Both the position numbers and the translations under genes were made by a program. Below the pieces are notes generated by a model, which was not told the origin of the DNA, did not search any database, and saw nothing but the letters and a program-made list of their open reading frames with translations. From positions 1 to 63,641 of the forward strand of contig JAFAZC010000022.1 in NCBI GenBank assembly GCA_019239965.1: a stretch of 63,641 bases of DNA, in the 5' to 3' direction. Below, piece after piece: positions 25,294 through 33,375 of this stretch (position 1 is the stretch's first letter; every line of letters starts with the position of its first letter). The DNA comes from Kutzneria sp. Its GTDB lineage: Bacteria; Actinomycetota; Actinomycetes; Mycobacteriales; Pseudonocardiaceae.

Positions 25294-26590
25294 CATTTCG
25301 CCCACCTGCGGTCGCCGTGATCTCCGCTGACCCGTCCGCGACAGCCGGTTTCGAGTCGCCATCGGCGCCGCGGCGCCAGAAAAACGCCAGCACGATCTCC
25401 AGGGCCAGGCCGAGCCACACGTAGCTGTCGCCGGGCAGGTGCTGCCAGAAGGTCCATCCCATCTCCCGGTCGTGCTCCGCGGGCAGCCAGCCGAACGGGC
25501 CGAAACCGAACACCACGCCGGCGACAAGCCACAACGGCAGGTAGCGCCACGCCCGCGCCCGCCACAGTGCCCAACCCAGCATCAACATGGCCGGCGCCAC
25601 CCACACCCAGTGGTGTGACCAAGAGATCGGCGACACGAGCAAGCCAGCGACGGCAATCGCGATCACCGCGGCAACGTCGTCGCCGGCCCTGGCCGCGCGC
25701 CTCGCGGCCACAACGGCGATGGCAACCACCGCCGCCGCGAGCAGCAGCCACAGCACCGACTCGACGTGGGCCGGCGGATTGATCCGATGCAGCACACCAC
25801 GCAGCGACTGGTTGGTGGCGTACGCCACCCCGCCGACCCGACTGGGGTCTGCGAGCAGCACACCGAACCAGTAGTCCATGGTGTCCTTCGGTGCGAACAC
25901 GAACCCGAGCAAGCCGAAGACCACGAACGAGACGGCCACGTTGGCCGCGGCCCGCCACTCCTTACGGACCAAGAAGTACAGCACGAACACCGCGGGGACC
26001 AATTTGATCGCCGCGGCGAACCCGACAAGCCAACCCCGTGCCGCCTGGTTGCGCACACCAAGGCAGTCGACGACGACCAACCCCATCAGCAGCATGTTGA
26101 CCTGGCCGAAGTCCAGGGTGGCGCGAATCGGCTCGAACGACATCGCCACCACGGCGGCGGCCGCGCCAATGGTCAGCGCGAACCGGGACCTGCCCCGCAG
26201 CCCGGCCGACGCGGCCAGCCGGGACGAGACGACAAGGCAGGTGCCGGCCAGCGCGAGCAGTCCGGCCGCGCTGAGCAGCAGCTTCGCCAGCCACATCGGC
26301 AGCAAGGCGACGGCACCGAACAGCACGGCGGCGATCGGCGGATAGGTGAACGGCAGCGGTGGACCAGGCAGGTTGCCGGGGAAGTCCTTCGCGTACAGCG
26401 GCAGCCCGTCAAGCCAGGCGAGGCCCCCGGTTCGGTACACCTGCAAGTCGATCATGCCGCTGCCGAGGTAGAGGGCGGGGACGCCGATCAGCATCAGCAC
26501 CAAGGCGATGCCGCTGACTGACAGGGCAAGTCCCGACCAGCGGGCCGACCCGACCCCGCCGTCGACGTCGGCCCCCAGTGCCTGCGCCAT
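25286..26590 (-). CDS. GT87-like polyprenyl-phosphate mannosyltransferase (DUF2029)
   Basis: A 434-residue polytopic membrane glycosyltransferase of the GT-C fold with about ten membrane segments. SGMIDLQVYRTGGLAWLDGLPLY carries the extracytoplasmic acidic loop after the first helix, and LPFTYPPIAAVLFGA plus LDFGQVNMLLMGLVVVD are diagnostic of the DUF2029/GT87 family, which includes mycobacterial alpha-mannosyltransferases for lipomannan. ATG 26590 has GGGGAGA 4-5 nt upstream; the frame to 26737 lacks homology. It likely adds mannose to a cell-envelope lipoglycan from polyprenyl-phosphomannose. Confidence 0.85.
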   Translation of the reverse strand: MAQALGADVDGGVGSARWSGLALSVSGIALVLMLIGVPALYLGSGMIDLQVYRTGGLAWLDGLPLYAKDFPGNLPGPPLPFTYPPIAAVLFGAVALLPMWLAKLLLSAAGLLALAGTCLVVSSRLAASAGLRGRSRFALTIGAAAAVVAMSFEPIRATLDFGQVNMLLMGLVVVDCLGVRNQAARGWLVGFAAAIKLVPAVFVLYFLVRKEWRAAANVAVSFVVFGLLGFVFAPKDTMDYWFGVLLADPSRVGGVAYATNQSLRGVLHRINPPAHVESVLWLLLAAAVVAIAVVAARRAARAGDDVAAVIAIAVAGLLVSPISWSHHWVWVAPAMLMLGWALWRARAWRYLPLWLVAGVVFGFGPFGWLPAEHDREMGWTFWQHLPGDSYVWLGLALEIVLAFFWRRGADGDSKPAVADGSAEITATAGGRNVT

Positions 26591-26961
26591 CGTTCTCCCC
26601 GGTGTCGTGTTCTGGCTGGCCATCGGAGCATAGCCGCCGGCAGAACGGCCCACGCCGGGCCCACCTGAGATCTCGCTGTCGATATCCTGGCAGTGGACTT
26701 GCCAGCCTGACCGCGGTTCTCCGAGGTCAACGGGCATGTGCTCACCCGGGTGATGGCACCGGTTCGCGCGGTGGCTCAGGAACGGACGGCACCAGTGTCG
26801 GCTCGCTCAGCCGGCTCTCAGGTGCGGGCGGCAAGCTGATGCGGTGCGGGCAGGGCCATCCAGGGCAAGAGGAGACTGATCGTGCGCGAGGTTGCGAGCG
26901 AACCACCGAGCACGGCAGCGCCTGCGCTCATGCAACCGATGAGCCTTCGCGAGGAGACGCC
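26591..26961. other. intergenic region upstream of GT87 and acyltransferase genes
   Basis: 371 bp between divergent starts. CTGGCA (26687-26692) and TGCCAG (26700-26705) form an inverted repeat with a 7-nt spacer, a possible operator. No other feature is supported; ORFs across it are shadows. Confidence 0.4.
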
Positions 26962-28158
26962 GTGAGCATGCGACTGTTGCCCACCCGGGAGCCAACCGTG
27001 CTGGCCCGCCGGGAACATTCCCGTGGTCGCCACCTCGCCCAGATCGACCTGGTGCGCGTGCTCACCTTCTCCAGCGTCGTCGCGGTGCACACCATCAGCA
27101 TGACCAGTGACCCGCACAATGTCGTCGCCAACGCGCTACTCACGTTCCTGCACTTCAACCGTGCGACATTCGTCTTCCTCACCGGTTTCGTCCTGGTCTA
27201 CACCTACCGCGACCGTGCGATGCCCCCCGCGGCCACGCGGAAGTTCTGGCGGCGGCGCATGGTCCTCGTCGGCGTTCCCTATCTGGTCTGGACCGTCGGC
27301 TACTTCCTGCTCGGTCAGGTCGGCGCGCCGACACCGACAGCATCCGACGCGTTCACCACACTATTGGAGGACATCTACCGCGGTGTCGGGTGGTACCACC
27401 TGTACTTCCTGATGGTGTCGTTGCAGTTCTACCTGCTGTTCCCGATGGTGCTCAGAGTGCTGCGTGCCACTGTCGGGCACCACCGTCTGGTGTTCGCCGC
27501 CAGCGTGCTGGCCCAGGTCGGCATCACCGGGGCGTGGACATACCTGATCAAGCCGGACCAGGGCGGGTTGTTCGGCACACTGTGGACCAATCAGGGAACG
27601 CTGATCGTCAGCTACCAGTTGTACGCGGTCGCCGGGTGCCTTGCCGCCTACCACTTCGAGGCTTTCCACGCCTGGGTGCTGTCCCATTCCCGGCTCGTGC
27701 TGTGGCTGGTGATTGGTTCCGCCACCTTGGTGGGCGGCTGGTACTTCGTCGGCATCGCAGCCGGCGGCAATCCCTGGGACGTCACCGGGGTGCTGCAACC
27801 GGAGATGATTCCGTGGTTCTGCGCGATGATCCTCGGCCTGTACTGGCTCGGAGCGTCCTGGCACCGACGCGGGCACAGTGGACTCGGCCACAGACTGGTC
27901 TCGGCGGCCTCGGTACGGTCGTTCGGCGTCTTTCTCGTCCACCCCGCCTTCATCTGGCTGGTGGGCTGGCTCGGCAACGACTGGTTCGCCGCTGATCTCT
28001 CCCCGCTGGTCAACACGGTCTTCACCTATCTGTTCGCGTTGGCCGGCTCTCTTGCGGTCGTCGAGCTCGTAATCCACACTCCACTGAGCAGGGTGCTGAT
28101 CGGCCGGGACCAGCTGCGAACGAAGGCACCACGACCGGCCGCGGTACCGGCCGCCTAG
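26962..28158 (+). CDS. acyltransferase-3 family membrane protein
   Basis: A 398-residue membrane protein with about ten hydrophobic segments, beginning with the family hallmark AQIDLVRVLTFSSVVAVHT (D and R before the first helix, His after it) and TFVFLTGFVLVYTYRDR. SFGVFLVHPAFIWLVGW near the C-end is also conserved. Members O-acetylate or acylate sugars, lipids or macrolides using cytosolic acyl-CoA. GTG 26962 has GAGGAG 5-6 nt upstream; ATG 26968 is an alternative. It is divergent to the GT87 gene, so modification of the same envelope glycan is a reasonable inference. Confidence 0.87.
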   Translation: MSMRLLPTREPTVLARREHSRGRHLAQIDLVRVLTFSSVVAVHTISMTSDPHNVVANALLTFLHFNRATFVFLTGFVLVYTYRDRAMPPAATRKFWRRRMVLVGVPYLVWTVGYFLLGQVGAPTPTASDAFTTLLEDIYRGVGWYHLYFLMVSLQFYLLFPMVLRVLRATVGHHRLVFAASVLAQVGITGAWTYLIKPDQGGLFGTLWTNQGTLIVSYQLYAVAGCLAAYHFEAFHAWVLSHSRLVLWLVIGSATLVGGWYFVGIAAGGNPWDVTGVLQPEMIPWFCAMILGLYWLGASWHRRGHSGLGHRLVSAASVRSFGVFLVHPAFIWLVGWLGNDWFAADLSPLVNTVFTYLFALAGSLAVVELVIHTPLSRVLIGRDQLRTKAPRPAAVPAA

Positions 28159-28323
28159 ATATTCGAGCCCGGGAATCACTCGAGCGGCGATTGTTTAACA
28201 CTATGCGATCAATGTCGGCCCGTTGGTTGCACTGAATTTGCCTTTCTTGATACACATCGGGGTGTCGCGGCGGGCGCGGTGGCGTCTTGCTCCGGAGCAC
28301 GCACAGCCTGCGAAGGGGGCACC

Positions 28324-30681
28324 ATGAACGCGCATCGTCGTATCAACTCCGCCCCACACCGTTCCGCCACAGCACGCGGAGCGTTGCGAAGCCCGGGTTT
28401 GCTCAGAGTGGCGGGATTCGTCACGGCGCTGGTGACCGGTGGTGCGCTCGCCTTGGTCGCTCCGCCGGCATACGGTGCGGCCCAACGGGCGGTCACACCG
28501 CCGTTGACGACCCCGTGGACCAACCAGGTCGGTCCGAACAACGCACTGCCCGAATACCCCCGGCCAGAACTGACCAGAGTGGACTGGTTGAACCTGAACG
28601 GCGATTGGCAGTGGGCACCCGCCGCGGCCGGAGACGCGCCGCCGGTCGGCCAGCCGCTCGGTCGCACCATCCTCGTGCCGTATCCAGTGGAATCCGCTCT
28701 GTCCGGTGTCGGAGAACACCACGACAGGATGTGGTACCGGCGCACCGTCGCGATTCCGGCCTCATGGTCGGGTCGGCGTGTCCAAATGAACTTCGGTGCG
28801 GTGGACTGGCAGGCCGATGTGTGGGTCAACGGCACCCATGTCGGCACGCACACCGGCGGTTACACCAGGTTTTCCTTCGACATCACCGACCAGTTGCGCG
28901 CTGGCGAGAACGAACTGGTCGTCGGCGTGTATGACCCGACGGACGCCGGCGGGCAGCCGATCGGCAAGCAGCGGCTGTCTCCGAACCGGATTTTCTACAC
29001 CGCGTCGACCGGCATCTGGCAGACCGTGTGGCTCGAGCCGACGGTGCCGGCGCACATCACTCGGCTGGACATGACCCCGGATGTCGCGGATTCCAAGCTC
29101 AACGTGGTGGTGCAGGCCGCCGATGGTGCCGGCGCCACCGCGACGGTGGGGGTGCTGTCCGGTGGCCTCGTCGTCGGCAGCGCGACCGGCGCGCCAGGAA
29201 GCACCCTGTCCGTCCCCGTACCCGCCCCGCATCTGTGGTCGCCGAGCGACCCGTTCCTCTACGACGTGCACGTGACGCTGGCCAGCGGCAACGCGGTCGA
29301 CAGCGTCGGCAGTTATGTCGGCATGCGCTCGATCGGTCTGACCACGGTCAACGGCACTCTTCGCCCTGTCCTCAATGGACAGTTTGTATTCCAGCTTGGA
29401 ACTCTGGACCAGGGCTTCTGGCCGGATGGCATCTACACGGCGCCGACCGACGACGCGCTGAAGTTCGACATCCAGGCATACAAGGACCTCGGCTTCAACA
29501 CCATCCGCAAGCACGTCAAGGTGGAGCCGGATCGCTGGTACTACTGGGCGGACAAGCTCGGTGTGCTTGTCTGGCAAGACATGCCGTCGATGGTCCATGA
29601 CCGTGCGCCGACGCCCGAGGCCAAGACGAACTTCGAGGCCGAACTGCACGAGATGATCGACCAGCATCGCAGTGTCACCTCGATCGTGCAGTGGGTTCCC
29701 ATCAATGAGGGATGGGGGGAGTACGACCCGGCACACATCATCGCCGAGGTGAAGAACTGGGATCCGTCGCGGTTGGTCGACGACAATTCCGGCTCGAACT
29801 GCTGTGGTTTCGACGGCGGCAATGGCGACCTTATCGACGACCACATCTATGTCGGTCCAGGTGACCCACACCGGCCTGCCAACGGTCGTGCCGCGGTGCT
29901 CGGCGAGTTCGGCGGTCTGGGCCTTCGGGTCGGCGGTCACGAGTGGAGTCCTGGCAACGGCTTCGGCTACGAAATGCAGGCTGACGCTCCCACGCTGACC
30001 AACCGGTATCTGGGTCTGCTCGCTCAGGTGCAGAGCCTGATAAACCGGAATGGATTGTCCGCGGCGATCTACACCGAACTCACGGACGTGGAAAACGAGG
30101 TCAACGGCCTATACACCTACGATCGCAGGGTGCTCAAGCCGAACGCCGCCAGGATCCGGGCGGCCAACCAGGCGGTGATCGCCGGCACGCCCGTGTACGG
30201 CAGGACCGGTCTGCCCACCAACACGTGGCAGTCGATCGAGGTGACCACGCCCGGCTATACCGACCGCTACATCCGCCACGCGGACTCGCTGGGCTACACC
30301 GAGCATGTCGACGCGGGCAGTGCCGCGCTGCTCAAGGCCGACGCCACATGGCGCTTCGTGCCGGGCCTGGCCGACAAGCAGTGTTACTCCATCGAGTCGA
30401 AGAACTATCCCGGGGAGTACCTGCGGCACCAGGATTCGCGGGTACGACGCGACCCGGACAACGGCACCGACCTGATGCACCAGGACGCCACCTGGTGCGC
30501 GGTCCCCGGACTGTCCGGAACGAACGTTTCGTTCGAGTCCTACAACTATCCAGGCAAGTTCCTCCGACACGTCGACAGTCAGCTGTGGTTGGCGGACAAC
30601 AGCGGATCGACGACCTACTCCAATCCCGCCTGGTACGGCCAGGACGTGACCTGGCACATCGTCGCTCCCTGGACTCCCTAG
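28324..30681 (+). CDS. secreted GH2-family glycosidase with AbfB-like (CBM42) tail
   Basis: A 785-residue secreted enzyme. A long basic signal region covers residues 1-52 (APPAYGAAQ). The sugar-binding domain contains MWYRRTVAIPASW and DWQADVWVNGTHVGTHTGGYTRFSFDIT; an Ig-like domain follows; the TIM barrel has FNTIRKHVKVEPDRWYYWAD, acid/base Glu462 in PINEGWGEYD and nucleophile Glu528 in LGEFGGLG. The last 150 residues repeat YIRHADSLGY, YLRHQDSRV and FLRHVDSQLW, the beta-trefoil pattern of AbfB domains that bind arabinofuranose. GH2 covers beta-galactosidase, mannosidase and glucuronidase; the tail points to arabinose-rich plant polymers. AGGGGG precedes ATG 28324. Confidence 0.88.
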   Translation: MNAHRRINSAPHRSATARGALRSPGLLRVAGFVTALVTGGALALVAPPAYGAAQRAVTPPLTTPWTNQVGPNNALPEYPRPELTRVDWLNLNGDWQWAPAAAGDAPPVGQPLGRTILVPYPVESALSGVGEHHDRMWYRRTVAIPASWSGRRVQMNFGAVDWQADVWVNGTHVGTHTGGYTRFSFDITDQLRAGENELVVGVYDPTDAGGQPIGKQRLSPNRIFYTASTGIWQTVWLEPTVPAHITRLDMTPDVADSKLNVVVQAADGAGATATVGVLSGGLVVGSATGAPGSTLSVPVPAPHLWSPSDPFLYDVHVTLASGNAVDSVGSYVGMRSIGLTTVNGTLRPVLNGQFVFQLGTLDQGFWPDGIYTAPTDDALKFDIQAYKDLGFNTIRKHVKVEPDRWYYWADKLGVLVWQDMPSMVHDRAPTPEAKTNFEAELHEMIDQHRSVTSIVQWVPINEGWGEYDPAHIIAEVKNWDPSRLVDDNSGSNCCGFDGGNGDLIDDHIYVGPGDPHRPANGRAAVLGEFGGLGLRVGGHEWSPGNGFGYEMQADAPTLTNRYLGLLAQVQSLINRNGLSAAIYTELTDVENEVNGLYTYDRRVLKPNAARIRAANQAVIAGTPVYGRTGLPTNTWQSIEVTTPGYTDRYIRHADSLGYTEHVDAGSAALLKADATWRFVPGLADKQCYSIESKNYPGEYLRHQDSRVRRDPDNGTDLMHQDATWCAVPGLSGTNVSFESYNYPGKFLRHVDSQLWLADNSGSTTYSNPAWYGQDVTWHIVAPWTP

Positions 30682-30690
30682 TCCGGTGTC

Positions 30691-30735
30691 GCGTGCGCCG
30701 GCGTGGCCGGCTCAGGTAACCACGTCGGCGCACGC
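30691..30735. terminator. strong bidirectional terminator
   Basis: Positions 30691-30706 pair with 30720-30735 in a 16-bp stem (one G-U wobble) around a 13-nt loop; arms begin GCGTGCGCCG and end CGGCGCACGC. It lies between the convergent GH2 and VOC genes. Confidence 0.8.
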
Positions 30736-30782
30736 CTGCCGCCCTTGCGAGCGATCCACCTCATAGCCGATATCGGCGGCGA

Positions 30783-31169
30783 TCAGTCCTGATGGATACA
30801 GATCAGGTTGCCGCAGGTATCGTCGAATACGGCGTCGGTTCCGCCGTATTCCATCTTTGTGGGCTCAACCGTGAACTTGACGCCATGGGCTCTGAGCCGT
30901 TGGTACTCGCGCCGGCAGTCGTCTGTGGTGAAGGCGATCGCCGGCTTGCCGCGACCGTACTGGGCTCGTTGGAATGCTCGACCGGCGTCGTTGGCGAGAC
31001 CCAGCATCAGTTCGGTGCCATCAGCGTCGGCTGGGTCGGCGACGGCGAGCCACCGCTCGGACTCGCTGTAGGGGGCGTCGGACTTAAGGCGGAAACCGAG
31101 CTTCTCGGTATAGAAAGCCTTCGCCCGATCCTGGTCGTCGACCAGGATGCCCACCATGGTGATACGCAT
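30783..31169 (-). CDS. VOC-family (glyoxalase/bleomycin-resistance-like) protein
   Basis: A 128-residue single VOC protein with two beta-alpha-beta-beta-beta modules: MVGILVDDQDRAKAFYTEKLGFRLK at the N-end and AVFDDTCGNLICIHQD at the C-end, where a metal-ligand acid normally sits. GGAG lies just before ATG 31169. It is divergent from a PadR regulator across the inverted repeat at 31200-31218, which overlaps its perfect -10 box TATAAT (complement of 31198-31203). It may bind or detoxify a small molecule; the substrate is unknown. Confidence 0.85.
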   Translation of the reverse strand: MRITMVGILVDDQDRAKAFYTEKLGFRLKSDAPYSESERWLAVADPADADGTELMLGLANDAGRAFQRAQYGRGKPAIAFTTDDCRREYQRLRAHGVKFTVEPTKMEYGGTDAVFDDTCGNLICIHQD

Positions 31170-31197
31170 GACACTCCTCGCAATCGTATCCAACTTT

Positions 31198-31237
31198 ATT
31201 ATATCCATATCGGATATATGTGACGACAACGTATACT
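31198..31237. promoter_or_regulatory. divergent VOC/PadR promoters with inverted-repeat operator
   Basis: TATATCC (31200-31206) and GGATATA (31212-31218) are 7-bp arms with a 5-nt spacer. The left arm overlaps TATAAT (complement of 31198-31203), the -10 of the VOC gene. TATACT at 31232-31237 is a -10 exactly 6 nt before GTG 31244, with the operator covering its -35 region. This is the layout expected for PadR autorepression. Confidence 0.6.
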
Positions 31238-31243
31238 ACGGCC

Positions 31244-31606
31244 GTGACGGCTGACAACCTCGGCCCGCTGACCCCTGCCGCGCTGCAGGTGGTCCTCGCG
31301 CTCGCGGGCGGCAAGGCCCACGGCTACGGCATCATGGGATTCGTCAGCGAACTGACCGACGGCGCGGTGCAACTCGGGCCCGGCACCCTCTATCGCACGC
31401 TCGCCCGGCTCGCCACGGACGGCCTCGTGGAGGAGATCCCCGAAAGGCACGAGGACGCGCCACACGATTCGCGCCGCCGCTACTACCAACTGACCGAGCT
31501 GGGCTGGCGCGTCGCGGCCAAGGAGGCCGAACTGCTGGAACGACTGGTCGAAGCGGCCGCCAACGCCGGCCTGACCTCGAGATCAAAGCGGGCGGACACC
31601 GCGTGA
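31244..31606 (+). CDS. PadR-family transcriptional regulator
   Basis: A 120-residue PadR repressor. The N-terminal winged helix has LTPAALQVVLALAGGKAHGYGIMGFV and GPGTLYRTLARLATDGLVEE, both family hallmarks, and a C-terminal helix serves dimerisation. GTG 31244 is chosen because TATACT lies 6 nt upstream and no SD exists, indicating a leaderless mRNA; the in-frame GTG 31220 would overlap the operator. PadR proteins commonly sense aromatic or toxic compounds. It overlaps the next VOC gene by 4 nt, so the two are co-expressed. Confidence 0.87.
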   Translation: MTADNLGPLTPAALQVVLALAGGKAHGYGIMGFVSELTDGAVQLGPGTLYRTLARLATDGLVEEIPERHEDAPHDSRRRYYQLTELGWRVAAKEAELLERLVEAAANAGLTSRSKRADTA

Positions 31607-32052
31607 GGCGGGCCCCGAGCCGAGCCCTCGGACTCGTGCCGCACCTGTTCGTCAAAGACGTGGAGGGCGCACTTTTCTTCTACGGCAAGGCTTTCGGCGC
31701 GGTGGAACTGTTCAGGAACGTCATGCCGGACGGGACGGTCCTGTTCGTGGAGCTCGCTGTCGGCGACACAAGACTCCTGATCAGCGAGGAGGTTCCCCAA
31801 CTGAACGCCCTGGCCCCCGGCACGATCGGGGGCAGCCCGGTTCTGCTCACGTTGGAGACCGACAACCCCGACGATCTGGCCCGGCGTGCCGTGTTCGCCG
31901 GCGCCACCGTGGAAATGCCGGTGCAGGAGATGTTCTTCGGGGAACGCTACGGCAGGGTGGCCGACCCGCACGGCCACCAATGGGCTCTCACCACCAAGCG
32001 CGAGCAGTACACGCCCGAGGACATCCACGCACGAACGCCACCCGAGATCTAG
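31603..32052 (+). CDS. PhnB-like VOC-family protein
   Basis: A 149-residue VOC protein with LVPHLFVKDVEGALFFYGKAFGAVE at the N-end and VQEMFFGERYGRVADPHGHQWALTT at the C-end, the pattern of PhnB/3-demethylubiquinone-like members. GTG 31603 overlaps the TGA of the PadR gene (GTGA), so translation is coupled. The stop codon is inside the first copy of a short tandem repeat. Like the divergent VOC gene, it is probably under PadR control. Confidence 0.85.
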   Translation: MRRAPSRALGLVPHLFVKDVEGALFFYGKAFGAVELFRNVMPDGTVLFVELAVGDTRLLISEEVPQLNALAPGTIGGSPVLLTLETDNPDDLARRAVFAGATVEMPVQEMFFGERYGRVADPHGHQWALTTKREQYTPEDIHARTPPEI

Positions 32053-32089
32053 AAACGGGCCGAGATCTAGACGACCGATCGAGATCCAG
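32044..32089. repeat. three imperfect tandem GAGATC(T/C)AG repeats
   Basis: GAGATCTAG at 32044-32052 and 32062-32070, and GAGATCCAG at 32081-32089, spaced 18 and 19 bp. The first copy supplies the TAG stop of the PhnB-like gene. It lies in the gap to the convergent SDR gene. Confidence 0.6.
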
Positions 32090-32101
32090 GGGCGTCGGAG
32101 T

Positions 32102-33271
32102 TCAGCCCATCGTCACGTGAGCCAGGCTCTCGTGACCGGGGTCCCGCTGCACCGGAGTCGATGTGGCGTGCGCCGGCCCACCGAGGCAGCGCATCAGGTA
32201 TTCCCTGTCGACAGCAGCGGTGTGCGCGCCGGTCAGCCCCAGTTCGCGCAAACGACGGTCGTCAAAACGGCGCCGGTAGGAGATGAAGGGCAGGAACGTG
32301 CTCATCGTCTGGTACAACAGGCTTTCCCACGGAGCCGGCGACTTGGGTGCGCTCGGCACGAACCTCAGGTCGAGCGGGAGTATGTCGTCGAACAGCTCCT
32401 GGAAGACTTCCATCATCAGTGCCATCGGCACATCCTGCGGATGCACGATGTGATAGGTGTCGACCCCGGAAGCTGGCGAGTGCTCCGCGACGGCCACCAT
32501 CAGTCTGGCCGCCTCGTCCACCGGGAGTATGTTCACCGCGGACATCGGGTCCCCGGGAATCCGCACCACGAGGCGGGAATCCCCGGCCAGGGCGCCGACT
32601 CCGAACGAGGACACCAGCTTCCGCGCCAGCTGCACCCCGGTCAGCAGTGGGTGTGCCGGTAGGTCCGGATGTGGCCGCTGATCGGCGACGAGCACAGACG
32701 GCCGGTGCACGACCGCGGGCCGGCCGGTCCTCGAGGACCACTCCCGGACGGCGACTTCGGCCAGGTACTTGGACTCCTCGTACCGGGTGGTGAATCCGTA
32801 TGAGGAGTCCAGATCGTCCTCGTAGATCCGGCCTACCGGCTTGCGGCCGACCACACCGATCGAACTGACGTGGTGCAGCATCGGCTGTCTCGCGCCGGCG
32901 TCGGCGAGCTCGATGATCCGTCGAGTGCCGATCGTGTTGACCCGGTTCAACTCCTGCGTGTCGGCGTTGAGGTCGATCGACGCGGCGCAGTGCCATACCG
33001 CGTCCAGTGAGTCGGCGAGCGACCGGAACCGATCGGCGTCCAATCCGAGTCTCGGCTTGTCCAGTTCGATCTGGACCGGATGGATCCTCGCGGCGACAGC
33101 CTCGATCTCCTGCCGCGAACGACCGCTGGTCCGCAGGTACCGGACGATCCGCTCGTCGGCGGGCGCACCACCGGCCCGGCAGAGCACCATGATCGAATCA
33201 TGGTCGCGGGCGAGCAGTTCCAGCAGTCGGGTGCCGAGCAGCCCGGTCGCGCCGGTGATGGCAATCGCCAT
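32102..33271 (-). CDS. NAD(P)-dependent SDR / thioester-reductase-like protein
   Basis: A 389-residue extended/atypical short-chain dehydrogenase. GATGLLGTRLLELL at residues 7-20 is the NAD(P)-binding motif; HHVSSIGVVG holds the catalytic Ser, and TRYEESKYLAE the Tyr-xxx-Lys pair. The size and the later HRPSVLVAD and DEAARLMVAVAE segments fit the thioester-reductase/fatty-acyl-CoA-reductase group (NAD_binding_4), which releases acyl chains from carrier proteins as aldehydes or alcohols. It follows the PKS on the same strand after about 100 bp, so reductive chain release is the natural hypothesis. A sugar epimerase role is less likely. Confidence 0.82.
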   Translation of the reverse strand: MAIAITGATGLLGTRLLELLARDHDSIMVLCRAGGAPADERIVRYLRTSGRSRQEIEAVAARIHPVQIELDKPRLGLDADRFRSLADSLDAVWHCAASIDLNADTQELNRVNTIGTRRIIELADAGARQPMLHHVSSIGVVGRKPVGRIYEDDLDSSYGFTTRYEESKYLAEVAVREWSSRTGRPAVVHRPSVLVADQRPHPDLPAHPLLTGVQLARKLVSSFGVGALAGDSRLVVRIPGDPMSAVNILPVDEAARLMVAVAEHSPASGVDTYHIVHPQDVPMALMMEVFQELFDDILPLDLRFVPSAPKSPAPWESLLYQTMSTFLPFISYRRRFDDRRLRELGLTGAHTAAVDREYLMRCLGGPAHATSTPVQRDPGHESLAHVTMG

Positions 33272-33375
33272 GATCGTGACGCCCCCTCAGACGGTGTCAG
33301 TAGATGTCAATCCGGCCGGAAGCAACCAGTTTCCGAGGACTGAAGCGCTTCATCGCCCGCTTGCCTCCGGCCTTT

